Assembly: GCF_001638985.1 (NCBI RefSeq) | Contig: NW_017265189.1 | Span: 186,001 to 250,000 of the forward strand | Source: Phycomyces blakesleeanus NRRL 1555(-) | Taxonomy: Eukaryota > Mucoromycota > Mucoromycetes > Mucorales > Phycomycetaceae | DNA length: 64,000 nucleotides | Reading direction: 5' to 3' | In this document: piece by piece, positions 34,106 to 46,199 of the stretch | How the letters are laid out: the number at the start of each line of letters is the position of its first letter | Numbering within the stretch: position 1 is the stretch's first letter | The notes under the pieces: model-generated | Seen by the model: only the letters and a program-made list of their open reading frames with translations | Told to the model about the DNA's origin: nothing | The model's database searches: none | Made by a program: the position numbers and the translations under genes

Positions 34106-35225
34106 TTAGTTGCGTTTAAGACATGTGTAATAACATCTAAGTTAAAAACAAAAACCATATTCTACCAAGTTCAGACATTCTGGTGAAAACTCCTTTTTAA
34201 TTTTTCTTCAAAATTTTAATTTTAATTTTAATTTCTTTCTTTCATTTTCATAAAATCGCCTTTTTTCAAAAACCAATTTTCTGAAAATTAAAATCTTTTC
34301 CCCTTTATTTTTCTCGAAATTGTTTTCTCCTTTTTTTTTGTTTTATTCCTGTGCATTAAATGTGACACTTCCACTAGAAAAATAACAATAAATATACACG
34401 GAGAAATTCAGGCATACTATTGTGAATATTCTGCATTTTATAGTGGGGTTTTGTCTATTTCCACTGGTACCAAAGCTGATCTGGTTACATGTGCACAAAC
34501 CTGCTATATACAGGTGTAAAGTTTGATAGCACTAGTAAAGTTGGGGTCAATAGTAATTTTATATCTTTGTATATAATAGAGTATCAAGAAAACTTTATTT
34601 CAAACTTTGTTTTTTGCTGTAATATAATGTTTCCATGTTAAAGATTAATAATCAGAGACTATGTTGCATGTGTATTATTGAACTATTCCTAGGTGAATAG
34701 TTAGAACCATGGACATTTTATTGCTTATAAGCCAATCATTAACACTCTTTATTATGAGGTCATAGATTATCTGCTCCCCCAATTACTTGATATTCAATTA
34801 TTATTGGTTTGAATTATAGTTTATTTTTGTATTTATTAGAAAAAATAGAATGATTCTAGGTTGATAGTATTGGAATAATATTATATGTCTCAGGCTGTCT
34901 TCACTGGTATCCTTCATATGACTCAAATCAAGCAGTGCTTTATATATAATGTTTGTAAACCCTCATATTCAGTAGTTATCTTTGGCACAGATACTATTTA
35001 ACATAATAGAAGAGAAGTTAGATGTGTATTTAAATATTTACATGTTGTGAGTGATATATTAATTTGAGGATACATACAATATAATAACTGAAGAAGATAA
35101 AAATAAAACTTTGAGAGTTTGAGACATGATGTCAAGTATAATTTCTTTAACAATGAAAATAATATAGAGAAGTTAGTTTGAGTGAATTGGGTGACAGAAT
35201 ATGTAATGAACGTACCCAAAGAAAG
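34106..35225. other. AT-rich stretch, likely contains the P4 left end
   Basis: No gene seen. Two inward CACTGG motifs (about 34464 and 34902) are candidate left termini of Plavaka element P4 but neither can be paired with a right end. Confidence 0.3.
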
Positions 35226-35770
35226 TCAATTTATTTGTAGACCTAGATAGTACTTGTCAAGAGTTGATATAACCTTTAGTAAAAAACATATATTAATATA
35301 CAATATAAATAATACTATCATACATATTAAGAGAATAAAAGAAGAAGTCTTACCATGTCAATGATGGCGCCAAGAGATAGAGGTTCTTGATTAATTGCGT
35401 GTTTGGCAGATGAATATTCATCTGTAATAAAAATTATATTCTGTCAAATAAATATTAAAAGTAAATAAAAAATAAAATATTACCATGTTGATGGTCTTGT
35501 TTAATTGTAGGAAATATTTTTGGCAATATTGTCTATAAAAAAGAAGGAGAAAAGTCAGAATAATTTTATAGGATGATGACATGAAGTATAGTTACTAACC
35601 TGGACTAATCCGGATAGCCATTGTAAAGAGAATACATCAGAAGGAAAAAACACGCTAGTATCTATGACAACTGAAATAATAATTATTATTTAGTTACATT
35701 TGAAGAAAAGAATTGCTTTAAAAAAAAAAGAAGATATGTTACCAAAAAAGTTTGCGAATATAGTAAAACA
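35226..35770 (-). CDS. unrecognised multi-mini-exon gene (3' part), divergent gene of P4
   Basis: Five minus-strand blocks have canonical borders: 35743-35770, 35600-35670, 35484-35532, 35354-35421 and 35226-35273. Joined they leave a single frame open for about 87 codons ending at TGA (35226-35228). The product includes FVVIDTSVFFPSDVFSLQWL and DEYSSAKHAINQEPLSLGAI. Exons are only 28-71 nt, unusually short. The 5' end is not found: extending beyond 35770 meets stops. I do not recognise the product. It lies head-to-head with the P4 accessory gene, the same slot as the short exons of P1 and P2. An 87-codon open frame across four splices is unlikely by chance in AT-rich DNA but was not tested statistically. 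Confidence 0.4.
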
Positions 35771-37034
35771 CTAAGAGAGTATATATGTATCTATGACAAT
35801 AGAATGTGTTAATCTTATTGTTGTCTGTACAGAAGTATTTTTAAGAAGAATGTATCTTACCAGTAAAATTCACAGTTATAACAAAAATCAGAAAGAGAAA
35901 GAAAAGAAAAGAAAATGGTTGATAAGGAAAAATATGGAAAAATATGAAAAAATAAAAAAAATAAGTAAATAAAATACAAAAAAAATAAAATAGGTAATTA
36001 AAAAAAATGAAACTAAAAAAAAATATCCAAAAAGCATAATAGATATAATGGTGTAGTATCTAAAAGCAATCTTTGTATCAATTTACACAGTGTGTGTACA
36101 AGAAGTTACTTTAGATATATTCTTTTAACCAAGATCAATCAAGACTAGACATCCTTTTTTTTGGAAATATAAATGTTGTGAATGAGTATTGATTACTGCT
36201 GAATCTGAGAGTAAGACTGAAGGATAAAATAATATCCTCAGCTATTCCAGTCAAAGGGATCTCCCTTTATGATATTATCTAATACACAGATCATCATACA
36301 CATAATTGATTATTTATTATTATCACCATGACATGGGATATATAAATACATATACATTATATATATGGCATCATTATATTTCATCTACATATTTCTTTTA
36401 TTATACAAATACTTAATTGAGAGACTACAACTACAACTATTTAATATTATGAAACATTACCCGAGTATCTGGGTCGGAATACTAAAATATTACTAATAGC
36501 ATAAATGCTCTTCTTTACCAAAACCCTTGGACTGCTCTGACTGGAGAAGTATCATATCAATTGGTCTTTCCGGATCTTTCCAGAAGAACAATACTCCTGG
36601 AAGATGACTCATCGTGATAAAGATTACTTAAGCACACACTGAATTACAAATTAGAAAAACATATAAATATCAGTAGATAGTTCCGTGTAGAAAGAGAATC
36701 GAATTTTATCATTCTTTACTTTTCTTTTGAAATAAACAACCTACACAAGTTCTCACGAATTCTTTTGTCTATATTATATTTTGCTTTATTTTCTTCCCAC
36801 AACAATAAATATATGTTTGTGCTACAATCTTACTCACCCTTGCTCATGCACTCTTACAATTATTCTTACTTATACTCACACTTTCTCTCTCTATCTCCCC
36901 ATTTTTTCTGTCTTTTATTTTGGTATGTTTGATAATAAATATAATTGTAGTGTATAATAGAAATTTATTCAAAGAATATAAAAGCATTAACAGTTAATAA
37001 ATATTTGAACTTATATTTTTAAATTAATAGAATA
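35771..37034. other. AT-rich intergenic stretch in P4
   Basis: Purine-rich on the plus strand at about 35.88-36.03 kb. No open frame or recognisable repeat. It should hold the promoter of the P4 accessory gene. Confidence 0.3.
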
Positions 37035-37087
37035 TGTCTAACTAAAATGAAAGCTATCCCACTTGACGTACTCCTGCTGAGAGAGAG

Positions 37088-38183
37088 ATGACAAACTCTC
37101 TTGCCATCTTGCATCGTGACATGACCACTGTCATGAAAGATGTTGCTGATATCAAAGCAAAAACTTCGAACACTCCTGTGTCTGCTGTTTTGCAGAGTCA
37201 GCCGATGGCTTTAGTGCATGCTGTTGCTCCTGTGAGCATGGAAATGAATGTAGCTGGTTCTCCCACCATGGCTTCTGATGCAAAATCAGTCAACAAAACA
37301 AAAGCCTATGTATGTATCATACATATAGTAAATTATATCTTTAATAACTTACCAAGATTCAATAGAGACTTCTTCGGGAGCATTTGTGGGACCCTAAGTT
37401 CAAGTCAAAACATTTGGCTGAAATTCAAGCCAACAATGGCAAGCCAAGGTGGAACACGGCTGTCAACTTCAACCAGTCGCCAAACACTGAGTTGACAGAA
37501 AACCTTGTTGCCTACTTGGAAAGAAATTTCGTAGGAGCAGGACTGAGAAAAAGTGATGTTTGTGACTTTGTCTACATGAACTTCACTAGCAGAAAGCGTG
37601 CAGCTAATAAGTCTCAGGCTAAAAAGAAGTCAGACAATGCTTGCAACAGAAGGAGTAGCCGCGAAAAGGAGGTAAGTTATACTTTATTTATTTATTATTT
37701 GAATAATTCTTATCTAAGTCATTAATTTAAAGCAAAAAAAGAAAACTAATTTAATATTTTCAACAGCACTTGAAACGTCGCAAAACAGTGTACCAGTCTA
37801 ACAAGACTGCTATTGATGACGAGATGAAAAGAGATTGCTCTGGTCTCATTATAGAAGAGGCTATGTCTGTTGGTGAGTCAGATGATGGCACTTCGCCTCA
37901 TGTTTCTTATAGTGGGCTTCGTCTTCGCCGTCCAGGTTGGAGAAGTGATGAGGTACTTAGTTTTTTGAAAGTTGAAATATTTAATTTAGTTAATATATTA
38001 TATTGTATTATACTGAATAAAATATTAATGTCTTTAATATAGTACAACCACTTCATCACACTTGTTGACAACAAAGTGGTAGCTGATTTAGGCTTAAATA
38101 GCCATCAATTGCTGTCACGTGCTTTTGGCAAAACTGTTGAAGGACCAGTCCCTGATGCAATTGCGTCAAAGTTTCTTCAGTAA
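37088..38183 (+). CDS. P4 accessory protein (SVGESD/WRSDE family), four exons
   Basis: Exons 37088-37309, 37381-37671, 37767-37952 and 38043-38183 join in frame through GT-AG introns to give about 279 residues. Exon 2 has HLWDPKFKSKHLAEIQANNG and PRWN, then a basic tail. Exon 3 has AMSVGESDDG and RRPGWRSDE immediately before its donor, as in P2. An ATG at 37035 in the same frame is followed by TAA and TGA, which suggests that the true N-terminus is lost and that translation, if any, starts at 37088. The protein would then lack the basic N-terminus of the P2 homologue. Function is unknown; a DNA-binding partner of the convergent transposase (38367-41538) is a reasonable guess. Confidence 0.6.
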
Positions 38184-38366
38184 GCTCTTAGAAACGGGCC
38201 CTAAATAAAGTTTATATTTTTTGTTCTTTTTTTCTTCATTCATAACGTCTTATACTTTAAATAACCAAAAAAATGCATAAAGAAGCATTACTTGTTCTTT
38301 GTTTTTTATTTAATTATTCTCATAAAAAATCATAGTGCATAATTATTCATAAAGGCTTCAGGCATA

Positions 38367-41300
38367 CTATTTTTTTGGCATAGGAATGACCAGCATTCTT
38401 TCTTCGTTCATATCAGTTACATCTACAGCAGTTGCAACCTCTAAGTGTATGCGATGTACAGGCAAGATGCTGTGATAATTATCAGCAGAGAATTCTGGCA
38501 AGCAGATTGCAATACCTTTATCTCTGTGTTCATTGTCATTTGTTGAATTATACCATCGGATGTATGCAAAAACATGCTGGTCTTGATGTAATGTTGATGC
38601 TTGGTGGTTTGGATGAGGAGGCAGAGTAAATGAATGTATAAAAAGATACTGAATTTGTCCGGTATATAGGCTTGAAGTTCGACCATTGCTGCTATGGAAG
38701 AAAGCTTGAACGAGTGACCCGCGCTTACCAGAACTGTTGTTCCCAATATATGTTTGGCCAAGGAGATCAATTGATTTCAATTTTGTGATTTGGTTATTTA
38801 CAAAATATTGTGACAATCTGGCATTGTGATAAGAAATGAGATTGGGCATGACATAGGCGATTTTATAATAATCTAACAATTGAGGATAATCAATATCACT
38901 CATTGTTGATTCTTTTAAGGACTGTAAAGGAAAGGTGGATGGGGGGAGTGGTTCATTGCCTTTGATAGGTGCTGCTCGACTTAAGGATGAGTCTACAAAT
39001 TGTTGCAGTTGGAAAGGTTGTTGGTTGGTTGGAGCATAAGTGACATAGGTCGTTATAGGTGCGGTCGTAGAGATAAGTTTTTCAAAAAAGAGGAAGGAAT
39101 GGAATGAGGCTTGGACATAATAACGTATTTCGTACGTAATCAGCTTTGTATGCGTCTGCAGTGAATTTTGTCATATAGGTTGTTTCAAACCTGTCTTTTC
39201 TGTTTGTCTTGTTATTCTTTAACAAACTATTGTATCTCTCAAAACCAAAGAGCCAATAGCTATACACGGGTCCAAAATCATAAATTGTGTCATGAAGATG
39301 AAGGTGCAGGTGCATGTTGCAGGTGAGGACTTTTGGTTCATATGTATCTTCACAAGATTGACAGAATTCTTGTAGATATCTGTGTGCTTGGTCTATTTCA
39401 ATGAAACTGATTGACAGCTTTACAAGTATACGGCATGCTTTTACATGGTGCATCCAACCATTGAACATATTGGACAGAAGAACTGGTTTTAGAAGCACAG
39501 GAGAGTACACAAATACCCAAGACTTCCACTCATCTGCTTTCATGTGGGAAAAGCCCTTTCCTATCTTTGTTTTCAGCTTGGTATAGTTGCTGGGCAATAT
39601 CATCATTGCTGCAACTGTCTGCATTGCAAGCAGATCATTGTTTTTCATTTTTTTGATTTTTGTCCATGTTTCAATCATTCTCTTTGGTGTTCCCAGAAAA
39701 AGATTATGCATGGGATCAATGATCGTTCCACGTACTAGATCAAAGTATCCAAGGCGATACAACTGCAACCATTGAACACCATATTTGACCTCCAGCTGCT
39801 GCCTTTCTGAGGGTGTACTCGCACTATTCCACTCCTCAGCATGCACACGGTTTGCTCTATTGCTTCAATGGCGCCACTGGTCACAATCAAATCCACGGAA
39901 ATTGACAGAAGAAGTGCCTGGTAGACGAGAAAATTGATTGTCGCATTTGTAACAGGCACATGTGCTGTTGTGCATGGTGAACCTACTAGTCTTTCTGGCA
40001 GCAGGTATATCACATGCAACCATCAATAAGGCTGCACGAACTGTTGCACCATCTGTTTGCTGGTAGGTGGGTATCTGTATTCCAAGATAGAGCTGTATCA
40101 TTTCGTCAACTAATGGCTTGAGATAATGATTGATCTCTTCTGATTTTGGCTCTTTTGATCTGGGCATGAGGCCAACAAGGATTGTATTTTCTGCTTTAAA
40201 CCGCTCACTTCTAGGCAGGTTGTTAATCACCAGGTAGATAGCACCGCAGGAATAGCTAGTACCATTGAAAGGCTGGAACCAGTCGATATTTAATGTCAGC
40301 ATCAATGAACAAGGATGCTCAACAGAAATTTCATTATCATTGTCCTTCAAATCAGTCCAGGCTTCACCATCGTAAACATCACACAATGTATCAGTGATCT
40401 TGAATTCTTGGTTCCAGTGCATGATCTTTTGCTCGAAATTGGGACAGAGGAAAAGAATTTTAAGAGCATGTGTGAGAGACTGATATACATAAGACTTCTT
40501 TGCGACCAAACCACCAGACAATGATTGGACCATTAATTTGCAATTACAGGCGGTATGTGCACCAAGCTTTACAAAATCACAATTCAAAGGAGCAGGTACA
40601 CTTTCCTCATACACCTTGTGGCAATCCTGACACACGACAAATCTCTTAATCCCTTTTGTCATGGCTGAGAATCCTGTCATGCTTTGGAGACCAGAAAGAC
40701 TCATGGGCAATTGGAAATCCTGCTCGTAAATCGACAAGAGCTTGTTGATGAACTCGATCAAGACAACAGCGCCCTTATTGACCACATAGCGGGAAGCAAA
40801 CATTACCACAAAAGTAGCAATGAACCTGTGTACTGGATTTTCAGGCATATTTGGGGTGGCAAAAGGATCTATTGTAAAAAAAAACAAAAAAAATTAACAC
40901 CCCCCCTTTTTTCAGATTTTTATTTTTTGGTTCTTTTCCTTGAATTTTTTTTTGGGTCTTTTTTTTATTAGTTAATTAACATGGACTGACCTTCAGTATC
41001 GAATTCTTCGACTTCAATCTCAACAATATTCTCTTCATTGTCTTCACTTTCTTCACTGCCATTGCTTTCTTCGTCATTGTCATTTTCATCACCATCACTG
41101 CTTTTGCCATTCAACTCATTGCTAAAAGCAACCTCATCGTCAGAAATTGGGGCTCCTTCCCAAACAGGCGAGTTGGTCTGACCGCCTATTGCTTCCATGG
41201 GTCCGGTTTGTTGGTTTGATGTAGCTACATATAGAATTCAATTTTTAGTTTACTTCTCTTTTTATCACAATTAACGTTTCTTACTTTCAAAATCAATATC

Positions 41301-41538
41301 CATGAGATTTCTTTGAACAGATACATCTATTGAAATAAAACATTATATAAAATAACCAAAATAAAAATGAAAATGAAAAACAAAACATACTTCTTTCACT
41401 TCTTTCCATGTCTTCATATCTTGCTCTTTTATTGTGACGCTGGAGGGTTTGTGTAGAAACAAAGCTGTAGCCTTGCTGATTATCACTGCATTTTGTGCAA
41501 TAGCACTTCTTATTATAAAGTTCAGAAGTAGAGGACAT
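38367..41538 (-). pseudogene. P4 Plavaka-type transposase (one stop, one frameshift)
   Basis: The first exon starts at 41538 with a zinc motif (CYCTKCSDNQQGYSFVSTQT then QRH). An acidic exon follows (about 40990-41200, rich in E, D and S), then the main part from about 40870: RFIATFVVMFASRYVVNKGA, CQDCHKVYEES, LTLNIDWFQPFNG, VGLMPRSKEPKSEEINHYLK, CDIPAARKTSRF, CACYKCDNQF, DPMHNLFLGTPK. A TGA interrupts after CDQWRH (about 39.87 kb), and a one-base slip in a T run near 39.08 kb shifts the frame before the C-terminal quarter (38367-38903, ending LVIPMPKK). The likely acidic catalytic residues are all present. This is a distinct subfamily from B and P2. Confidence 0.7.
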
Positions 41539-41767
41539 GGTGTTTATTTTGTTATAAATGTTAAGATAAAAGGGAAACAAGTGTTACATTTACTTTATTT
41601 GTTCAAACTTTATAATAATAATAATAATAATAAAATAACTTGGATAGTTATTATATCTAAGCCAATAGAAAATTACAACATGAATTTATGAACATGTACA
41701 CCAAAAAACATGCTGAGATGAAAAATTGCTCTAAATATCCACATGTAACTATGAACCTTCACACAAG

Positions 41768-42628
41768 GGTATTCAGGGTCATTTCTCCAATGTTGCCTGC
41801 CATATTGTCCGCGCCTTTAAGAACAAAAAATTCTTGACGACAACAGAGGCAGCAAGACAACTGTGCAGTGAGGGATTCACTCTACAGCCTCCAGCAATAA
41901 GAACATTGTTAAAGGCATCTGGCTTCACCTGTGAACAGGAGCAACCTCTGAAGGTGAAATCAAACCCCGCTATTCATAAGAAGCACGTGGCATTTGCCAG
42001 AAACTACATCAATTATACAGTAGAAGACTGAAAGTTGATAATCTTCTCAGATGAGTCCAAGGTAAATCGCTTTGGATCTGATGGAAAGAGGTGGAAGTGG
42101 AGACTTAAGAAGACAGTCACCAAAAAAACTAAGAATGGTTTTCCACCTGTCCGTGCTGGAGGACACATCATGGTATAGAGATGTTTTTCATTCAAAGGGC
42201 ATGGGAAGATAGTGAAGATCGTAGAGAACATGGACAGGCCAAAATATGTGGCTGTTCTTCAGCAGGGCCTTCTGGAAACATTGGAGGAGCAAAATCTGAG
42301 CAAGTCAGAAATCGAGTTTTTGCACAATAATACAAAATCCCACACAGCAGCCAATACAAAGAAGTAGTTGAAGAGAGAGGGGATTGAGATCATTAACTTT
42401 CCATCATATTTGCCTGACCTCAATCCCTTTGAAAACCTTTGGGCGTACAGTAAGAACAAGCTGTATAAGCATAAGAAGGCTGACAAGTCTATGAGAGAGC
42501 TGTGGGCCTGCTTCCAAAAAGAGTAGGATAGTATTCTGGAGAAGGTCTGCCAGAATCTTGTGACATCAATGCAAAGCAGAATGCATTGATGCATTTTGAA
42601 GAAAGGGTACCTTATAAATAAAAAATAA
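41768..42628 (+). pseudogene. Tc1/mariner transposase pseudogene
   Basis: One frame shows the full-length pattern of a Tc1/mariner transposase: an N-terminal helix-turn-helix region, IIFSDESKVNRFG (first catalytic D), EFLHNNTKSHTA where HDN is expected (the second D reads N), and LPDLNPFENLWAYSKNKLY (third acidic residue E). It carries five in-frame stops: TGA after TVED, TAG after HIMV, TAG after NTKK, TAG after FQKE, and TGA after SRMH. Four of these sit where tryptophan is usual or plausible. Terminal repeats and TA target duplications were not resolved. It lies against the expected right end of P4. Confidence 0.8.
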
Positions 42629-44011
42629 AAAAATTATCCCCTACTGAAGAAAATTGGACTCTCAATTCTTCAGAATAACTTGATATAACTTTTTATCAAC
42701 AACATATTTATAGCTAAAATTATAGTATATTGTACTTTTTTAACAGACGTCTTAGTGTGTTCAAGAAGTATCTTAAAATAATAAGAATTGCAGAAGATAC
42801 ATGGAAAAGAATGAATTTTTTCTTAGCAGAGTCTGGCTTTCTAAGCACACTATAATATTAATCATATTTCAATTATATTTTTCAAAGGTACGGATATGTT
42901 ATAAAGTTCTTCTCTCATTCTGTCTTTGAAGAGACTAGACTATTTGCTGTAGTTGATTGCTTGCGAGGCATATGTATATATGACGAATTGTTCTTCTCTG
43001 TTTGGGAAAGCTAAACAATTGGTGAGATGAAGGTGGTTGAGATTAAGTCCATCAAGGCAATGGCTGGTCTAGTCCATGATATTAATGATATGACTATTCG
43101 ACATGTAGTGTGGAATTCTTCATGTCACTACCAGTAGTTTTTTTCTTGCCCTTTCCTTTCATTTATTTTACTTTCAAAGTATAAATATAACTATTCTAAT
43201 TTTTAAATATAACTTGATATCAATATCAATACATCTCTTGATGATTTTAAATAAAGACATAGTCTAGTATAAAAAACTTATACATATCTATATTTAAAGT
43301 ATAAGTAATCTATAGGCTGTGTTTGTTGTTTTATTTAACTTTTTGAATTGATATGCAGTCCAACATACAATCTTCATCTAAAATGGAATTCAGGATTAAA
43401 AATCAAAAAATATATTTGAATTAAATCTCAAAAAACAAAAAACAGCTCAAAGTGTACTATATTTGGTATGGTAGTAGAAGTTTAAACAAAGTTACCGTTT
43501 TTTTGACATTCTATATGGAGTTTACGGAGTTAGAAAGCCCAAGTAAAAGGTGAGATCATAACAATTTTTATATGCGGAGTTTGTTACAGCTTTTACTGCT
43601 TAAAGATGTAATAATTTTATCAGTAAAAGTGTAAAGGATTTGTCACGTGATTCTGTTTTTTCTTTAAACCTATTTTATTTCTTATGTATCAAAATAAATG
43701 GTCAAACCAGAAAATATAAACCAGTGATCTTGGAATATAGAACGCCTGTATAGTCCTAGACTTTAAGTAAATGACTGCTGTTTTATTGAAAGTTGCCATT
43801 TTTTGGAATTTATAACAACTTTTTTTCTACAGTATCCCTTACTTAGACCGAATTACTAAAGTCTCAGAAATCAACCAATAGGAAATCTTTATAATAAAAA
43901 TATTTCTAATTTTGTCCTTTCCTAATTCTGTTAGTGAACCAATAAAGACTATGTAGTTTCTTTGAGTAACGCCAAAAAACCACAATATAAAAGTAATGAA
44001 ACTTTTGTTTC
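42629..44011. other. AT-rich stretch without a gene
   Basis: No convincing coding signal. The final part is the left flank of the LTR retrotransposon and ends in the target duplication GTTTC (44007-44011). Confidence 0.5.
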
Positions 44012-44259
44012 TGTTGTATTTGACAGTCATATAGATTTTTATAAAACAAGTCCTATCAAAAACACAGCATTAATTTCAGGAGCCAATGATAAATACAGAT
44101 CTGAGAGTAAAGAAGCCTTATAAAAAGGGTATAACTGTCATAGTTAGAAGACCATCTTAACCAATATCAATTTTATCTTTTTCTCTTTCAATAAAATCAC
44201 TATACAAAGTCTCACTTTATTTCTTCGTCTCTTCTCTAAAATTAAACCCAAATATAACA
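44012..44259 (+). repeat. 5' LTR
   Basis: TGTTGTATTTGACAG ... AAATATAACA. Contains TATAAAAAGGG (TATA-like, about 44120) and CAATAAAATCAC (polyadenylation-like, about 44190). It differs from the 3' LTR at scattered single bases, so the insertion is not brand new. Confidence 0.9.
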
Positions 44260-44289
44260 TTTTTTAAAGTGAATTCTTAAAAAAAAAGA

Positions 44290-44425
44290 AACAGAACAAA
44301 ACAAAACAAAACAATACAATACAATACACTACAATACACTACACTGTACTACATCACAACACACTGTGCTATACTACATTATTCTATACTTTACCACTCT
44401 ATTCTATTCTATACTACACTACTCT
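44290..44425 (+). repeat. low-complexity leader of the LTR element
   Basis: Tandem ACAAA units grade into AATAC and then CACTACA/CTATACTACA-type units between the 5' LTR and gag. Such slippage-prone sequence in a retroelement leader is probably untranslated. Confidence 0.7.
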
Positions 44426-44471
44426 ATTACACTCCATTCTTCTCAATACAATATACAAGCAACCACTCTCT

Positions 44472-45571
44472 ATGACCAAAAAAACAATCAACCTGGTAGA
44501 ACTCAATGATCCTCTGGGCAACATCAACAAGGCCACTGGAAACAAACTCAGATCAGAAGACACAGTCATAGAAGACCTGAACGAGGAGGATGCAGAGTAT
44601 ATCAGGCAGAAGGAAACAGCTGCCAATCAGCTAGACCAGCTAATGTCAAAAACGGAAATAAAAATCTTCCAACAAGTAGCTCTTCTGCACAAACAATTTG
44701 CAAATAATTGCAAGGCAGAAACGGTCAACAACACCCAGAAGACTATCAGCCAAATGAGCCAGCTCATAGAAAGACTCTCCCACTACTGTACCCGCAAGAC
44801 CTTCCAAGGAAAGCACAAGAACCATGAAGGAGTGCACATCTCCTTCCGAGACATACCCAAGTTCCAGGTCCAAGGACATAGGGTAAGACACCCCAAGGAG
44901 CCCATATTCGAGTCCATCTCACACTACCTGTCAGCAATTCAGAAGGTACTATCAGCAGGAAGAACACCCATCAATCAAGCCTGGAAAACTTGGTTGCTGG
45001 TAGCGTTTGACCATGACCACAACACGTGGTATAAACAACACCTTCAAGGACAGGACCTGAACTGGGAGCAAGTAAAGTAAGTAATTTGAAACAAATTCGA
45101 TTCGTTTGACTGCCAACTGAAGATGGGCTCACTCGTGTTCATCATGGTGATGGAACACGATGAGTCTGTCATGGGTTACAGCACGCGCTTTCAGAAGGCC
45201 TGCTGCAAAGGAAATGTCCAAGACAGCAACCATTTGGCAATGTGATTCCTGACTAGTCTCACCCCAGAACTTGTAGCCAATGTCAAGCTAGCCTGGTTTG
45301 CCTGCCACAATGACATGTCCCAATCAGTGGAACAATTCTTGTCTTTGGCCAACATCATGGCCATAGGTAACAAATGCTCAAGCAATGAAAGATTTGCATC
45401 GAGAAAAGTTTACAACCCCTATAAAAACATCACAAATTCAAACGACAATACAGAAAACAAATTCTTTTGCACCCATCATAAATATAACAACAGCCATAAC
45501 ACAAAAGACTGTAAAATGCTAACTAAAAACAAAGCTAGTCAACAAAACTGCCGCCACTGTGCCAAGCAGTA
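44472..45571 (+). pseudogene. gag-like gene
   Basis: From the ATG at 44472, 202 codons are open, with a coiled-coil-like region and YLSAIQKVLSAGRTPINQAW, LNWEQVK. Stops TAA and TGA follow at about 45078-45090. The frame then continues NKFDSFDCQLK and DMSQSVEQFLSLAN to a zinc-knuckle-like CTHHKYNNSHNTKDC (about 45470). The order (capsid-like, then a C/H zinc segment) fits Ty3/gypsy Gag. A further TGA after HLAM breaks it again. Confidence 0.6.
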
Positions 45572-45674
45572 AAGTTACCAACGCAAATACCAAGAATACT
45601 TCAAATCAAAAGAATATCTCCAAAAACAAAATAACATCTCTATCAAAGCCATCAAGCAAAAGCACACAGATCCC

Positions 45675-46124
45675 ATGGAGCACATAACCAGCACACTGGA
45701 AAGTGCATTCTTTGGTAAGAACATCGATAAGAATAATCTGGATAAAAAGAATCCATTCTCACTACAAACACCTATCATTCTACAGAATGAACATAAAGTA
45801 ATTAGGCTCCTGGACACGAGGGCAGAGAGGTTCTGTCTGGACATTCATTTCTACAACAATTCAATAAAATTGCCAATTGTAAAAGTAGAAGGATATTTAG
45901 TGTTTGCGGGAAAGAATCAAACTTCTAAGCGTTTAGGACGAACTGTACTGTTAGAAGTGGCTTATGCCAATGGTCATAACTTCGCACATTCTTTCGAATT
46001 AATAGAAACAAATGAAAGTGATAATGACCTTATACTTGGACAAGATATAATGCCTAAACTAGGAATAACTTTAGCAGGTGTGGCCATAGATTGGAACACT
46101 AAAAGCTTAGATGAAAATAAATAA
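45675..46124 (+). pseudogene. retropepsin-like protease region of pol
   Basis: Contains LLDTRAERFCLDI, where retropepsins of this group have D-T/S-G-A; the glycine is replaced by R. It also has the conserved LILGQDIMPKLGI. About 150 residues, ending at a TAA before the RT region. The altered active site implies loss of protease function. Confidence 0.65.
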
Positions 46125-46199
46125 GATATAGAGGATGAAATAGAACCAAATAATTCACCATATGGTACATAAAAACAACAAGAAGCACTTAGAAAAGCA

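Noticed and set aside
41873..41878. CAGTG as the right terminus of P4
   Set aside because: It lies within conserved Tc1 transposase coding sequence (QLCSEGF) and has no partner on the left.
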